A stretch of DNA of 64,000 nt from Nocardia ninae NBRC 108245 (GTDB lineage Bacteria; Actinomycetota; Actinomycetes; Mycobacteriales; Mycobacteriaceae). Location of the stretch: positions 1 to 64,000 of the forward strand of contig NZ_BJXA01000042.1 of the NCBI RefSeq assembly GCF_007990755.1, given 5' to 3'. The notes beneath the pieces were generated by a model. It ran no database searches. It was not told where the DNA came from and was given only the letters and a program-made list of their open reading frames with translations. Positions within the stretch are counted from its first letter, which is position 1, and each line of letters starts with the position of its first letter. The position numbers and the translations under genes were made by a program. Shown here piece after piece: positions 19,155 to 26,879 of this stretch.

Positions 19155-19625
19155 CTAGAAATAGTCCTTCAGCATCTCGGTAGACCATGAAGCTTGCCGG
19201 ACTTCTCCACGTGGACCGAACTCCGCAAACCACGGCTTGATGTCCAGCACGGGGGTTCCGTCCACAGCATCGAGTTCCGCAACGTGGAGATCGAGGCCGT
19301 CCACTCGAAGCAGTCGGGTGCGGGAGACTCCTAGCCAGTTGATCCGCCGCATGTTCCTATGGCCGAAGATGCCAACTTTCGGCCATTCAGGATTGTCACG
19401 GGCGCTTCGCGCGCCAAAGTGCAGATCCGCTTGGTCCGTGAGGTGGAACCGGAACACGATTTCAAGATGGCTGAACGCTTCCAGCCCCTGTACCGACTCT
19501 TCGGTGAACCGGGGGTCATCAATGCGAATGATCGCCTCGCTGCCTCCCCAGTGATCATCCGTAGGTTCGCTGCGGCCACCAACCACGTGGGCAACCGGGA
19601 CCACTTCGAACACTTCGTCTGCCAT
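19155..19625 (-). CDS. TrmO/TsaA-like SAM-dependent tRNA methyltransferase
   Basis: 156 residues of the TsaA (YaeB) beta-barrel family: a GLEAFSHLEIVFRFH segment near residue 45, a GIFGHRNMRRINWLGVS loop and LDAVDGTPVLDIKPW near the C-terminus. TrmO methylates N6-threonylcarbamoyladenosine 37 of tRNA. The usual SAM-site motif RSPHRPNPIG is altered to GHRNMRRINW, so the substrate may differ. Thirteen bases separate it from the regulator gene upstream and it is read in the same direction, suggesting co-transcription. Confidence 0.75.
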   Translation of the reverse strand: MADEVFEVVPVAHVVGGRSEPTDDHWGGSEAIIRIDDPRFTEESVQGLEAFSHLEIVFRFHLTDQADLHFGARSARDNPEWPKVGIFGHRNMRRINWLGVSRTRLLRVDGLDLHVAELDAVDGTPVLDIKPWFAEFGPRGEVRQASWSTEMLKDYF

Positions 19626-19637
19626 ACAACCCCTGTC

Positions 19638-20915
19638 CTATTTTCCGATGGCCGCTAGATAGTCTGCGGCTTGCTCGTCAATCTCTTGTATATCGGCGAT
19701 CGGTCGTCCGAGGTAGGGAGCCACAGTTGCGCGGATCCCACGGGCAACGTTCCGGGTGCGCCCCGACTGCACGCCGGCCATTGCGTTAAGCGCTGATTTC
19801 CATGTGGCGCAAGCCTGTTCGAGGTTCCCGCTTCTCGCCTGGACGGTGCCCAGATAGCCGAGCGTTACCGCGTGGGTTCGGGTGAACGTCTTAGCCTGGC
19901 GCTTGCGGACGCTGAGCTCGAACTGATCCGCGGCTCCGGACAGGTCACCCGCGTCGCGCAATGAGCAAGCGGTTTCGTGCGCGAGACTCGCTTCGGAGAA
20001 GAAGAACACGCGAGCAGGCTCAGTATCTGAGCTGGACGCCGCCGCCAGATCCTCTTCAGCTCTGAGAAGCGCTCTCGCCGATTCTGTGCGTCGTCCCGCC
20101 GCACTCAATGCTTTGGCGTGTACCACTTTCAGTAGCGCACGTTCACGAGGGCACGCGTTTCGGTAGCGGGCGCCTTCGACCGATGCTTCGGCGAGCTGTA
20201 GACCTTGCCGATGGTGGCCAAGGTCGACGGCCTGGTGCGCCATCGCACGCAGGACATGGCCGACCAGCGGAGCGTCGTCTGCCTCGGCGGCGAGCTTGGT
20301 CGAGGCGACGAAGAACCGTTGGGCGACAGAGTGTTCGTCGTTGTCGAACCCCATCCATCCGACCAGATACGCCATTTCGCCCGCTGCTGCGAACATGTCG
20401 CGCCGCACGGCTGCGCTCGCGAAGGAACCCTTTAGGAAGCTCGTCACCTCGCTGGTGAGGTACTGAGCAATAGCCGTCCGACCGTGCCCTCCGCCCAGGC
20501 GTTGATCCATCTGGGAAAACAAGCGCATCATTTCTCGCACAGCGGCAACATCCGCTGCGCCCACGTGCCTATTACCTGACTTCTTCTGCGACAGGTCAGA
20601 CGCCGCCGGAACGAGCCAGCCAGGGAGCAACACGGAAGCGCTGATGGCTGTGGAGTACCCGACACGTAGGAAAGAGCGCCGTTCCACATCAGCCCTTCCG
20701 AGGTTCGCGAGCGTATCAACAGGGTCTCGGATCTGACCGAAACGCTTTTCGTAACACGCTATGACATCGGCCGTGGGCGTGCGCTCTCCGGACTCGTAGT
20801 AGTTGAGGGCCGACTTACTGAACGGTATCTGGGTCGCCAACCCACGCAGGGATATCCCGGCGGCTTCGCGGGCCGCGTGGAGCTGCGCCCCGACGACTGC
20901 GGCGTGGGGGTCCAT
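19638..20915 (-). CDS. XRE-type regulator with TPR-like C-terminal domain
   Basis: 425 residues. The N-terminal 60 hold an XRE helix-turn-helix (REAAGISLRGLATQIPFSKS followed by LNYYESGERTP). The remaining 350 are helical repeats rich in Ala with motifs such as ETACSLRDAGDLSGAADQFE, as in TPR-containing regulators common in Streptomyces and Nocardia, some of which respond to peptide signals. The divergent plus-strand operon starts 186 bp away; a direct repeat TGTGGACA-CG-TGTGGACA lies 20 bp upstream of its start and is a natural operator candidate. It may belong to a chromosomal island rather than the phage. Confidence 0.8.
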   Translation of the reverse strand: MDPHAAVVGAQLHAAREAAGISLRGLATQIPFSKSALNYYESGERTPTADVIACYEKRFGQIRDPVDTLANLGRADVERRSFLRVGYSTAISASVLLPGWLVPAASDLSQKKSGNRHVGAADVAAVREMMRLFSQMDQRLGGGHGRTAIAQYLTSEVTSFLKGSFASAAVRRDMFAAAGEMAYLVGWMGFDNDEHSVAQRFFVASTKLAAEADDAPLVGHVLRAMAHQAVDLGHHRQGLQLAEASVEGARYRNACPRERALLKVVHAKALSAAGRRTESARALLRAEEDLAAASSSDTEPARVFFFSEASLAHETACSLRDAGDLSGAADQFELSVRKRQAKTFTRTHAVTLGYLGTVQARSGNLEQACATWKSALNAMAGVQSGRTRNVARGIRATVAPYLGRPIADIQEIDEQAADYLAAIGK

Positions 20916-20934
20916 GCCCTCGATCTAACCGTTT

Positions 20935-20952
20935 TGTGGACACGTGTGGACA
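20935..20952. promoter_or_regulatory. Direct-repeat operator candidate of the XRE regulator
   Basis: Two copies of TGTGGACA separated by two bases, with an ACACGTGT palindrome across the junction, just upstream of the XRE regulator gene. Position and symmetry suggest autoregulation; binding is not shown. Confidence 0.45.
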
Positions 20953-21100
20953 AGAATCCATACATCTCCAGGTCGTTCGCTGCTTGTCTAGGAGTGCGCC
21001 CGGTAGGTGCCTCGAGGTCGGACCGAGTCACCCTCACCCCTTTAAACCCCTGGGGGCCGGGCCACCTATCCGCTCGAAGCGAGCAGGGGGATGAAACGCG

Positions 21101-21592
21101 ATGAAGAACATACCGTTTGGTGACACCGCAGTCTCTCGATGCGTCTACTACCGGTTGGTGTGTGGACTGCCCGCCAACATCGACCCGCCCGGTTCGGGGC
21201 GTCTGACGTTTCCTGCCGGGAGTACCGGCGTGCTGACGATGCCTGGATCGTTAGGGGGCGCGCTGCGGACCTATATGCAGCGCCACGGCGTTGCTGTCGG
21301 CCCGATCGTGGCGCACGGCGGCTCGAACCGGTGGAGCTTCTTGGTACGGCCTGATGTGCCCGATGACGACACGCGGGTGTTCAACGACCTGTTCCGGCTG
21401 AACGTGATGATCGTTCGCAAGGGAACGATTCCGTTGCCGTCGCCGCCCGAAGAACTGCGAGGCGGCAGCAGATGGTGGATAGAACCACCGTGCAACACGT
21501 TTCGTCCTTCGGGCAGGGTCGTGGTGGAGGCGATACGCGCGTGTACCGGTATCAATCGCGATTCGCAGTCGTTGGCGGTGCATCGTGGCTGA
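21101..21592 (+). CDS. Hypothetical protein of actinobacterial islands
   Basis: 163 residues, first gene of a plus-strand operon in which each gene overlaps the next. The central segment GSLGGALRTYMQRHGVAVGP followed by HGGSNRWSFLVRP recalls a Nocardia/Rhodococcus family of unknown function that occurs next to XRE regulators (from memory). The N-terminal RCVYYRLVCGLP and a GAGCAGGGGG-like SD upstream support the ATG at 21101. No catalytic motif is visible. Confidence 0.6.
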   Translation: MKNIPFGDTAVSRCVYYRLVCGLPANIDPPGSGRLTFPAGSTGVLTMPGSLGGALRTYMQRHGVAVGPIVAHGGSNRWSFLVRPDVPDDDTRVFNDLFRLNVMIVRKGTIPLPSPPEELRGGSRWWIEPPCNTFRPSGRVVVEAIRACTGINRDSQSLAVHRG

Positions 21593-21857
21593 TTGCGGAT
21601 GTGGGTGCGGGTGTGGCCCGTGGATCAAGCTCTCGCACTGCGGTGTGGGAATGCATGACGGGGCGAACCAGCTGGTCAAGGTCGTGTGCCCGTCGCGGTT
21701 TTGCATGAAATGGGTTCCGTTGGTTGCCGGGAAGATCGGTTGGCACGAAGGACAGGTGCCGGGCGTGTGCCCGTTCATCGGCACACGGGTTGTCGATGAC
21801 ACCACAGATATCGACCCTGACTACTTCGCCAAGATGCGGACGAAGAGGGAGGCGTGA
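21585..21857 (+). CDS. Small Cys-rich hypothetical protein
   Basis: 90 residues from a GTG that overlaps the preceding gene by eight bases. The N-terminus is ADCGCGCGCGPWIK, an alternating Cys-Gly run, followed by a second Cys pair (VCPSRFCMKW) and a third (GVCPFIG). The pattern suggests metal binding. Ends in a GTGA overlap with the next gene, so the operon is translationally coupled. Confidence 0.55.
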   Translation: MADCGCGCGCGPWIKLSHCGVGMHDGANQLVKVVCPSRFCMKWVPLVAGKIGWHEGQVPGVCPFIGTRVVDDTTDIDPDYFAKMRTKREA

Positions 21858-22081
21858 CCGTGGGCACGTTCGAGGACCTTCGCCGGCGCGTGACCGTGCA
21901 AGCCGCCCGCGCCGGATACGAATTGAAGCGCAACAACCGTCCACCCTACGGATGGTCCCTGATCAGCGCAGGCAGTCATGAACCGGTGAAGTCGGGCTCG
22001 TTGGATCATCTCGAAAATTGGCTGGCTGAGCAGTGGGCGACAGCATGTTCCGACAGCGGCAGCGATCGGCGGAACGGATGA
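21854..22081 (+). CDS. Hypothetical protein
   Basis: 75 residues from a GTG overlapping the previous stop (GTGA). Basic N-terminal half with EDLRRRVTVQAARAGYELKR, then YGWSLISAGSHEPVKSGSL and an acidic C-terminal helix. No recognisable family. Coupled to its neighbours by four-base overlaps. Confidence 0.5.
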   Translation: MTVGTFEDLRRRVTVQAARAGYELKRNNRPPYGWSLISAGSHEPVKSGSLDHLENWLAEQWATACSDSGSDRRNG

Positions 22082-22296
22082 ACGCCGACGCATCCCCGCA
22101 TCCGGAGGAGCCCGACGTCCATCTACGCGTCACGCTACGGGGCGAATCGCTGGACTTCGCGGCGTGCCTTACCTCGGCACTGGTCTTCGTCCAGGAGCAA
22201 CAGCAGCGGCGCTACATCGACAGCGTGAGCGTGATCCCCGGTGCCACAACCGGATTGGATCGACTCCCGAATGAACGACTCTACGAGGGGCCATGA
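22078..22296 (+). CDS. Hypothetical protein
   Basis: 72 residues if the ATG overlapping the previous stop (ATGA) is used; an upstream in-frame ATG at 22045 is possible. Contains VHLRVTLRGESLDFAACLTS, a beta-rich stretch, and ends before the next ATGA overlap. Function unknown. Confidence 0.5.
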   Translation: MNADASPHPEEPDVHLRVTLRGESLDFAACLTSALVFVQEQQQRRYIDSVSVIPGATTGLDRLPNERLYEGP

Positions 22297-22649
22297 TGAC
22301 GCTCAAGCCTATCGCGGTCGGCTACCTCCGTCGGGACATCGCCGGAGTAGCGCAGCCGTGGAACGAGACTCAAATACGCAGCACGGCAAGGCGACTCGGC
22401 TACAACCTCGCCAAGACCGTAGTCTTCGGCGCGAACACCGCAGACCCGGTACAGGAACTCATCGAGGCGGCTCGACGGGCGAAGGCCGACGCCGTGATCG
22501 TACCCAGCGTTACCCACTTCGAGGGCAACGCCGTCCCCGATGACCTCACACAGGTAGTCGACGTGGTGACCGTGTCACCTGAACAGACCTACGCCCGTTG
22601 GACGCTGAAACCTACGCGGTGGAGCGACCACACCCCAGGCCCCGCGTGA
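22293..22649 (+). CDS. Resolvase-domain-like hypothetical protein
   Basis: 118 residues with an N-terminal strand PIAVGYLRRDIAG, then helices and VQELIEAARRAKADAVIVPS, an order like the catalytic domain of small serine recombinases, in which YLRVST would carry the nucleophile. The Ser position is not conserved here and no DNA-binding domain follows. Similarity is by pattern only. It overlaps its neighbours in an operon that also leads to a nuclease-like gene. Confidence 0.5.
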   Translation: MMTLKPIAVGYLRRDIAGVAQPWNETQIRSTARRLGYNLAKTVVFGANTADPVQELIEAARRAKADAVIVPSVTHFEGNAVPDDLTQVVDVVTVSPEQTYARWTLKPTRWSDHTPGPA

Positions 22650-22731
22650 CGGGTGCCACCTGCTTGTACCTTGACCGTGAACCGTTTGACCGATGCACCG
22701 TTCCACCAGGCCACTACGAGGAGAAGCCGCA

Positions 22732-23229
22732 ATGGATGACCAGATGGGTTTCGATATCGAGTTCGATGACAAGACCCAAGCATTTCTTGAATGGGTCGCA
22801 CCCGAACGCATGGAAGCGCAGATACGGGCATTCCTTATTGAGACGATCCCCGGCACGGCCGACTACGTGGATGAGTGGTGGCAGCCACCGTTGACGGTAC
22901 GAGTTCTGGAAGCTACCAAGCAATTTTTTGGAGGTCGAGACGGATTTCTCGAACCCGAAAATCGAGACGCGGCGGACCAGTTCATCCGATTCTACGGTGA
23001 ATGCTTTGTACGTCGCGGTGGGATGGCTTGGACCAATCGTCCCGAGTGGAGTAGCGCTCCGCTGTATGTCGATTTCAGTCCGGCCGTGCACGACGGAACC
23101 GGCGACGAGTCTCGGAGCATATTCGCAATGACAGATTATCTGTTCCTCGAAGATGACGGACCGGAAATGGCCGACTATGTGATCACCTCGGCCGCGCGGG
23201 ACATACGAAAAGCCCGTAAGGGCATGTAG
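22732..23229 (+). CDS. Hypothetical acidic protein, possible partner of the downstream nuclease-like protein
   Basis: 165 residues, acidic, starting MDDQMGFDIEFDDKTQAF. GAGGAG lies eight bases upstream of the ATG. Central motif RFYGECFVRRGGMAWTNRP and C-terminal helix SAARDIRKARKGM. No family recognised. Acidic size and its position 14 bp before a PD-(D/E)XK-like gene would suit an immunity or adaptor protein, but that is inference only. Confidence 0.6.
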   Translation: MDDQMGFDIEFDDKTQAFLEWVAPERMEAQIRAFLIETIPGTADYVDEWWQPPLTVRVLEATKQFFGGRDGFLEPENRDAADQFIRFYGECFVRRGGMAWTNRPEWSSAPLYVDFSPAVHDGTGDESRSIFAMTDYLFLEDDGPEMADYVITSAARDIRKARKGM

Positions 23230-23243
23230 AACTCAAAGCGGGG

Positions 23244-24482
23244 GTGGGCGCCATCATGCCCGACGAATATGACGCTGTACGCAAGAACCTGACCCCTTAC
23301 GAGCGCGGCTTGTACTTCGAACTGGGCCGGGCGCATGAGATGGGGGAAACCGCCGATAAGGGCTGGGTTAAACAATTCAGGATACAGACCGCTAAGGGTC
23401 CGCGCATTCTGGATAACGCGAGGACCGCAGGTCAGGGCATAGAAAGCGTCGAGCGGAAGTCGGGTAGGGTCAATGAGCGGGAGTCGCGCGAGCAGATAGC
23501 CAAAGAGCACGCTGGGATCGCCGCCGGTCAAATAGCCCGCTCTCGCTGGGAAACAGTGGCGGGTGAAAAGGTCCCCGACAAGACGCGCGAATTGATGCAG
23601 GACACGGCCGACGCTACCAAAGGTAAGTTTCAGCACGTCGAAATAAGTCGAGAGGCAGCAGCTCGCGCAATGGTGATCGGGCGGAGCCTAGTCAGTCAGC
23701 AGCTCGAATTGGTGAGACCGTACGAGCTGCAACGGGCCGACCGAGCCCGTGAACGACTGGCGAAAATACGCGTAATCGCAAGGGCAAAAGAAAAGGCCGA
23801 GAAATTCCGCACGGCGCAGCAGTTCCAAAAGGCCGCTGCTCGTGGCAGGGAAGACGCTCCGCGCTACGTCCAAGCTGAACGTGCACGGCAGACTGAACTA
23901 CGAACCGAGCGGGCTAAGGCCCGTGTAACACCGGAGGCCGAGCGCGCGGCACGCGCAGTTGCCGAGAAGGCTGTCAGGGAATTTAAAGAACGACTCAGCG
24001 CCGGGGCTGTCTCGGCAGGCAAAGCGCCCGAGAAGACCACCGCGGGACGAGAGTCACCCGAAGCAGCAAAAGCGGCCCTGATCGAACAAGTGGAACGTGA
24101 CGCCGCCCGTCTCGCGGCGCGGGAGTTTCCGTTCCCGGTGCCTGATAAGCCCAGAGAGCAACAAACCGTCGAGGTTGGGGAACGGAGTACCCCGGAGCTG
24201 GCCGAGGCTGCCAGGGTGGAACGTGAAGCGGCAGAGAAGGCCCGAGCCGGGCGTGAAGCCGCCGAGAAAGCACGCGAGGCAGCCCAGGAACGGGCAAGAG
24301 CGATGGAACAGGCGCAACTGCACGGTGTTTCGCCCGAAGTCAGGAACCTTCTCGCCTTGGGCCAAGCCCATCCGCCGACAGCGGCGGTTGAGACGAAACC
24401 CGGCTACGCGCCTGGCGTCGAGCGGGGCGGTACCGGGCAGGGGCAGGACCGCGCACGCGGCATAGATCCACGTGGGCGTTGA
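23244..24482 (+). CDS. PD-(D/E)XK-like N-terminal domain with long coiled coil
   Basis: 412 residues. Residues 50-110 have a restriction-endonuclease-fold pattern seen in actinobacterial toxin and phage nucleases: RILDN (Asp 57), then VERKSGRV (Glu 70-x-Lys 72), then EQIAKEHAG and a late SRWETVAGE strand. Residues 150-370 are a charged, Arg/Glu/Ala-rich coiled coil; the tail is Gly-rich and basic. Could be a nuclease toxin, a conjugation or partition accessory protein, or a structural coiled coil with a chance match. GTG 23244 or ATG 23256 are possible starts. Last gene of the overlapping operon starting at 21101. Confidence 0.6.
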   Translation: MGAIMPDEYDAVRKNLTPYERGLYFELGRAHEMGETADKGWVKQFRIQTAKGPRILDNARTAGQGIESVERKSGRVNERESREQIAKEHAGIAAGQIARSRWETVAGEKVPDKTRELMQDTADATKGKFQHVEISREAAARAMVIGRSLVSQQLELVRPYELQRADRARERLAKIRVIARAKEKAEKFRTAQQFQKAAARGREDAPRYVQAERARQTELRTERAKARVTPEAERAARAVAEKAVREFKERLSAGAVSAGKAPEKTTAGRESPEAAKAALIEQVERDAARLAAREFPFPVPDKPREQQTVEVGERSTPELAEAARVEREAAEKARAGREAAEKAREAAQERARAMEQAQLHGVSPEVRNLLALGQAHPPTAAVETKPGYAPGVERGGTGQGQDRARGIDPRGR

Positions 24483-24487
24483 CGTAT

Positions 24488-25075
24488 TCAGCCCGTGAGC
24501 CAGCGTTCTATGAGTAAGTTGACGAGAAGTGCCAGAGTGAAGCCAAGTGCCGTGACCACTATTCCGGCGGTAAACGTGCTGACTCGCCACATACCGCTCC
24601 GAGACGGACCGGTATTCAGCGACACGTCAGTATCGGCAAGCGACGACGTGACCTGGGGATCTACTTTGCCGTCGACTACCACGGTGGCCCGAATCTGGCG
24701 GTGCTTCGGCAATAGCGTCGGTTTAAGTGAGAGAAAGGTGTCGTGAGCGGTGAATGGGGGACCAGAGGCGGAAGCCAGGGAAAGGATCTTCGCCTCTAGG
24801 TCGATTAGAAGCGGGTTGCGGCCGTCAAAGTCCGTGCTACGCACATCTTTGGGTCCGATGTTCTCAAGGATCACCAATGCCACGTGAGGATTTTTGACCT
24901 CCTGGCCGTCGTAGCGGACTTCGAGGCTATGGGCCGCCGTCGCATCCGTGATGAGCGACTGGGCCGAGATCGTGATCTGTACACGGTTTCTGCGCCGATT
25001 CGCCACGTAGTAATACACGCCTGCGATCACTCCGATGCCGGTGAGGATTACGCCGCCGAGCTTGATCCAGTCCAC
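24488..25075 (-). CDS. Hypothetical membrane-anchored protein
   Basis: 195 residues from a GTG at 25075. An N-terminal transmembrane helix (GVILTGIGVIAGVYYYV) is followed by a basic stop-transfer RRRNR, a 110-residue beta-rich domain, and a C-terminal helix (TAGIVVTALGFTLALLV). An in-frame ATG at 25192 would add 39 Arg-rich residues of doubtful coding quality; it lies inside a perfect palindrome. Converges on the nuclease-like gene, six bases away. No family recognised. Confidence 0.6.
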   Translation of the reverse strand: MDWIKLGGVILTGIGVIAGVYYYVANRRRNRVQITISAQSLITDATAAHSLEVRYDGQEVKNPHVALVILENIGPKDVRSTDFDGRNPLLIDLEAKILSLASASGPPFTAHDTFLSLKPTLLPKHRQIRATVVVDGKVDPQVTSSLADTDVSLNTGPSRSGMWRVSTFTAGIVVTALGFTLALLVNLLIERWLTG

Positions 25076-25181
25076 AGCAAGAAGTGTGCCCGAGCTGACG
25101 TCCGGTTGGTGGTGCAACGAAGATTCTCTCTGCTCGGCTGAGCGCCGATGTCCAGGGAAAGCCGACCGACGGCCGAGTCTT

Positions 25182-25197
25182 CTGATATTCATATCAG
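25182..25197. promoter_or_regulatory. Perfect 16-bp palindrome upstream of membrane-protein gene
   Basis: CTGATATTCATATCAG, two 7-bp arms with a 2-bp centre, in an AT-rich patch in front of the leftward membrane-protein gene. Typical size of a dimeric repressor site. The regulator is unknown. Confidence 0.45.
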
Positions 25198-26152
25198 TAC
25201 TAAAATGGCGTGAATCATCTTGTGCCGCAGTAGGTTGCACGGTGCGGATGGCCGCGCGTAAGGTCAGTGGTCCAACCAAATAGTGAACCCCGGCGGTGCT
25301 GGTAACACCCCGGGGTTCGGACCCAAGATAGGACCTTGGATCATGCGTAAGTCTAGCCGTTTCAGGCTCGCGTCCACGAACGGACGCCATCCCTCTTTCT
25401 CCTCCAGCCGGCCGCCCGGTCTTCGAGCGTGACGCTCGTTCTTCAGCTCTGAGCCCATCGGCTCGAGCGTTCAACACGGCCCCGGCTAGTGCCTATCGCG
25501 ACCCGCCGTTTCGGCATGGGCGGATAGGTCTGTTCCCGGCGCGCCGGTCCCTTCCTTCACTCCGTGCGCCCGGGAGATCACTACGGGTGGGTCGCCTTGC
25601 CCGCGTTGCCGTCGCCCGTCAGAGGGGCCACAGCAACCTATTCCGATCACGAGCGGTCGACCCGGTAAAGGCGGACTCGGACGGGGCTGACGTGGCAGTC
25701 AGACCGACCGCTCGGAACATCCCAGTCCCGACGTGCCGAGTAATCCCCGGCGCGTGTGGCCTAACCGAAGCGATCCGATACGACCGACCAGGCGTGCGCT
25801 CGGGCTACCCGTCGCCCTCGCGGTAACGGGGTAACCCTGCCCTCGCTCACCTCCATTCCCTCCCAGGTGAGTGGAGGGCTAGACATATTTGCCCGAGTTC
25901 TGCGGCGACGGTAAACTCGGCCACACTTCCTCCACCCCGTCCAGGGGTGGAAAGTGGCGAAGGGGCATTCGTCCTCTTTGTTCGTTGTTGGCCCCTTCGG
26001 CGTGGGGGGCCAACCCCCAACAGTCCACGCGAAGCCTTTACCACTTCAAGATCCGCCACGCCGGGCCGGACCTTGGTTCAACCAGACTTCGATCTGGTCG
26101 AGCTGGGGCCTGCCCATGCCCTCTCTCGATCAGCGAGAGGAGCATGATCTGA
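25198..26152. other. Long stretch without a confident gene
   Basis: About 950 bp with several short open frames of doubtful quality and strong hairpins, including a 9-bp stem at 25285-25318 (GAACCCCGG / CCGGGGTTC). Near its right end the sequence GATCTGGTCGAGCTGGGG appears, the first of three related copies, encoding FDLVELG in one frame. A gene remnant related to those at 26368 and 26880 could end here. This is also a possible place for the left end of the phage. Confidence 0.45.
26091..26108 (+). repeat. FDLVELG repeat, copy 1
   Basis: GATCTGGTCGAGCTGGGG. The first 14 bases are identical to the copy at 26536 and close to that at 27045. Each copy is followed within about 20 bases by a hairpin; here CCTCTC / GAGAGG, placed just before the small membrane-protein gene at 26153. 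Confidence 0.55.
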
Positions 26153-26371
26153 ATGGACTGGGCCACAGTCGCTCTCGGAGTGGGCATGCCGGTTACGGTC
26201 GCTGCTGTCACCCGATGCTGCATGTTCTTCTATGCGCTGCACGGGACAGATCCGAAGGACCGGCCTGCGATCATCCGGGCGCTAGGACGTATGCACCAGG
26301 ACGCACGCTCTGAGCTGCGACCGATCCGCCGCCGCGACACCGACAAACCCGAACTGCCGAGCGGTTCGTGA
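26153..26371 (+). CDS. Small membrane protein, copy 1
   Basis: 72 residues. A hydrophobic N-terminal helix (WATVALGVGMPVTVAAVT) is followed by CCMFFYALHGTDPKDR and an amphipathic C-terminal helix. It is clearly related to the protein at 26599: both have MFF, a D-P pair and an R-M-x-x-[DE] helix in the same places. GAGAGGAGC precedes the ATG. Its stop overlaps a possible small gene at 26368. Role unknown; tandem small membrane proteins at prophage ends can be toxin, holin or exclusion proteins. Confidence 0.6.
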   Translation: MDWATVALGVGMPVTVAAVTRCCMFFYALHGTDPKDRPAIIRALGRMHQDARSELRPIRRRDTDKPELPSGS

Positions 26372-26562
26372 ACAAGCCACCGCTCCTTCAGGTGCGGCCT
26401 GCTTGTCCTCCCACACCTCCACTCCGTCCCCGGCAGTTGATCCCGGCCAATCGCGACGGTAGCCTGTGGGCAGAGTTCGCCGTTGTGGTACCAGCCCGCG
26501 GCACATATGGACTTGCCCTGGTGTCGAGCAGATTTGATCTGGTCGAGCTAGGGGAGTACTAG
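26368..26562 (+). CDS. Possible small protein ending in FDLVELGEY
   Basis: 64 residues from a GTG overlapping the previous stop (GTGA), Pro-rich at the start and ending SSRFDLVELGEY. Its end matches the repeated DNA element found also at 26091 and 27045. Coding status is uncertain, but the coupled start and shared C-terminal motif argue for it. Confidence 0.35.
   Translation: MNKPPLLQVRPACPPTPPLRPRQLIPANRDGSLWAEFAVVVPARGTYGLALVSSRFDLVELGEY
26536..26553 (+). repeat. FDLVELG repeat, copy 2
   Basis: GATCTGGTCGAGCTAGGG, followed by a stem CCCTCT / AGAGGG at 26563-26586 and then GGAGGAAG, the likely ribosome binding site of the next gene. Confidence 0.55.
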
Positions 26563-26598
26563 CCCTCTCTCGGCCATCCAGAGGGAGGAAGAAATTCC

Positions 26599-26835
26599 GT
26601 GGACGGTGGAACCATCGTTATTGTCGCCACCGCATGTGCGGCGGCGGTCCCAGCCGTTGTGGCGGCCGTTGCCAAGGCCGCAATGTTCTTCAGGGCGATG
26701 CGGGATACGCCTCCTGATTTGGAGGGCCGATCGAAGGTCATCGAATCGTTCGGCAAGATGTGCAGGGAGATGAAGACCGAGCTGCCGATGCGGGGTGTCC
26801 AGAACGGTATCGACCGGGCGGAGGCTGAGGAGTAA
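26599..26835 (+). CDS. Small membrane protein, copy 2
   Basis: 78 residues from a GTG preceded by GGGAGGAAG. N-terminal helix VIVATACAAAVPAVVAAVA, then AKAAMFFRAMRDTPPD and an amphipathic Lys/Glu-rich helix. Paralogue of the protein at 26153, and the two intervals carry the same upstream arrangement (VELG element, hairpin, gene), indicating tandem duplication. Ends ten bases before a LexA box. Confidence 0.65.
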   Translation: MDGGTIVIVATACAAAVPAVVAAVAKAAMFFRAMRDTPPDLEGRSKVIESFGKMCREMKTELPMRGVQNGIDRAEAEE

Positions 26836-26844
26836 ACCAAGTTG

Positions 26845-26860
26845 TCGAACATTAGTTCGA
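26845..26860 (+). promoter_or_regulatory. Perfect LexA (SOS) box
   Basis: TCGAACATTAGTTCGA fits the mycobacterial/actinobacterial SOS consensus TCGAAC-N4-GTTCGA at all twelve defined positions, extended by one more pair (G...C). It lies 19 bases before the ATG at 26880. A -10-like TATCGT at 26868-26873 sits between box and ATG, so the transcript would be leaderless. Confidence 0.8.
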
Positions 26861-26879
26861 CTTGAGGTATCGTCGGCCC

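Noticed and set aside
22646-22894. Possible gene starting with a GTGA overlap and TCLYLDREPFDRCTVPPG
   Set aside because: The first 30 codons look plausible, but the remainder overlaps the better supported gene at 22732 in another frame and becomes Arg/Ser-rich; kept as a note only.
25587-25826. 79-codon plus-strand frame in the gene-poor stretch
   Set aside because: No SD, no recognisable motif, composition typical of a chance frame.
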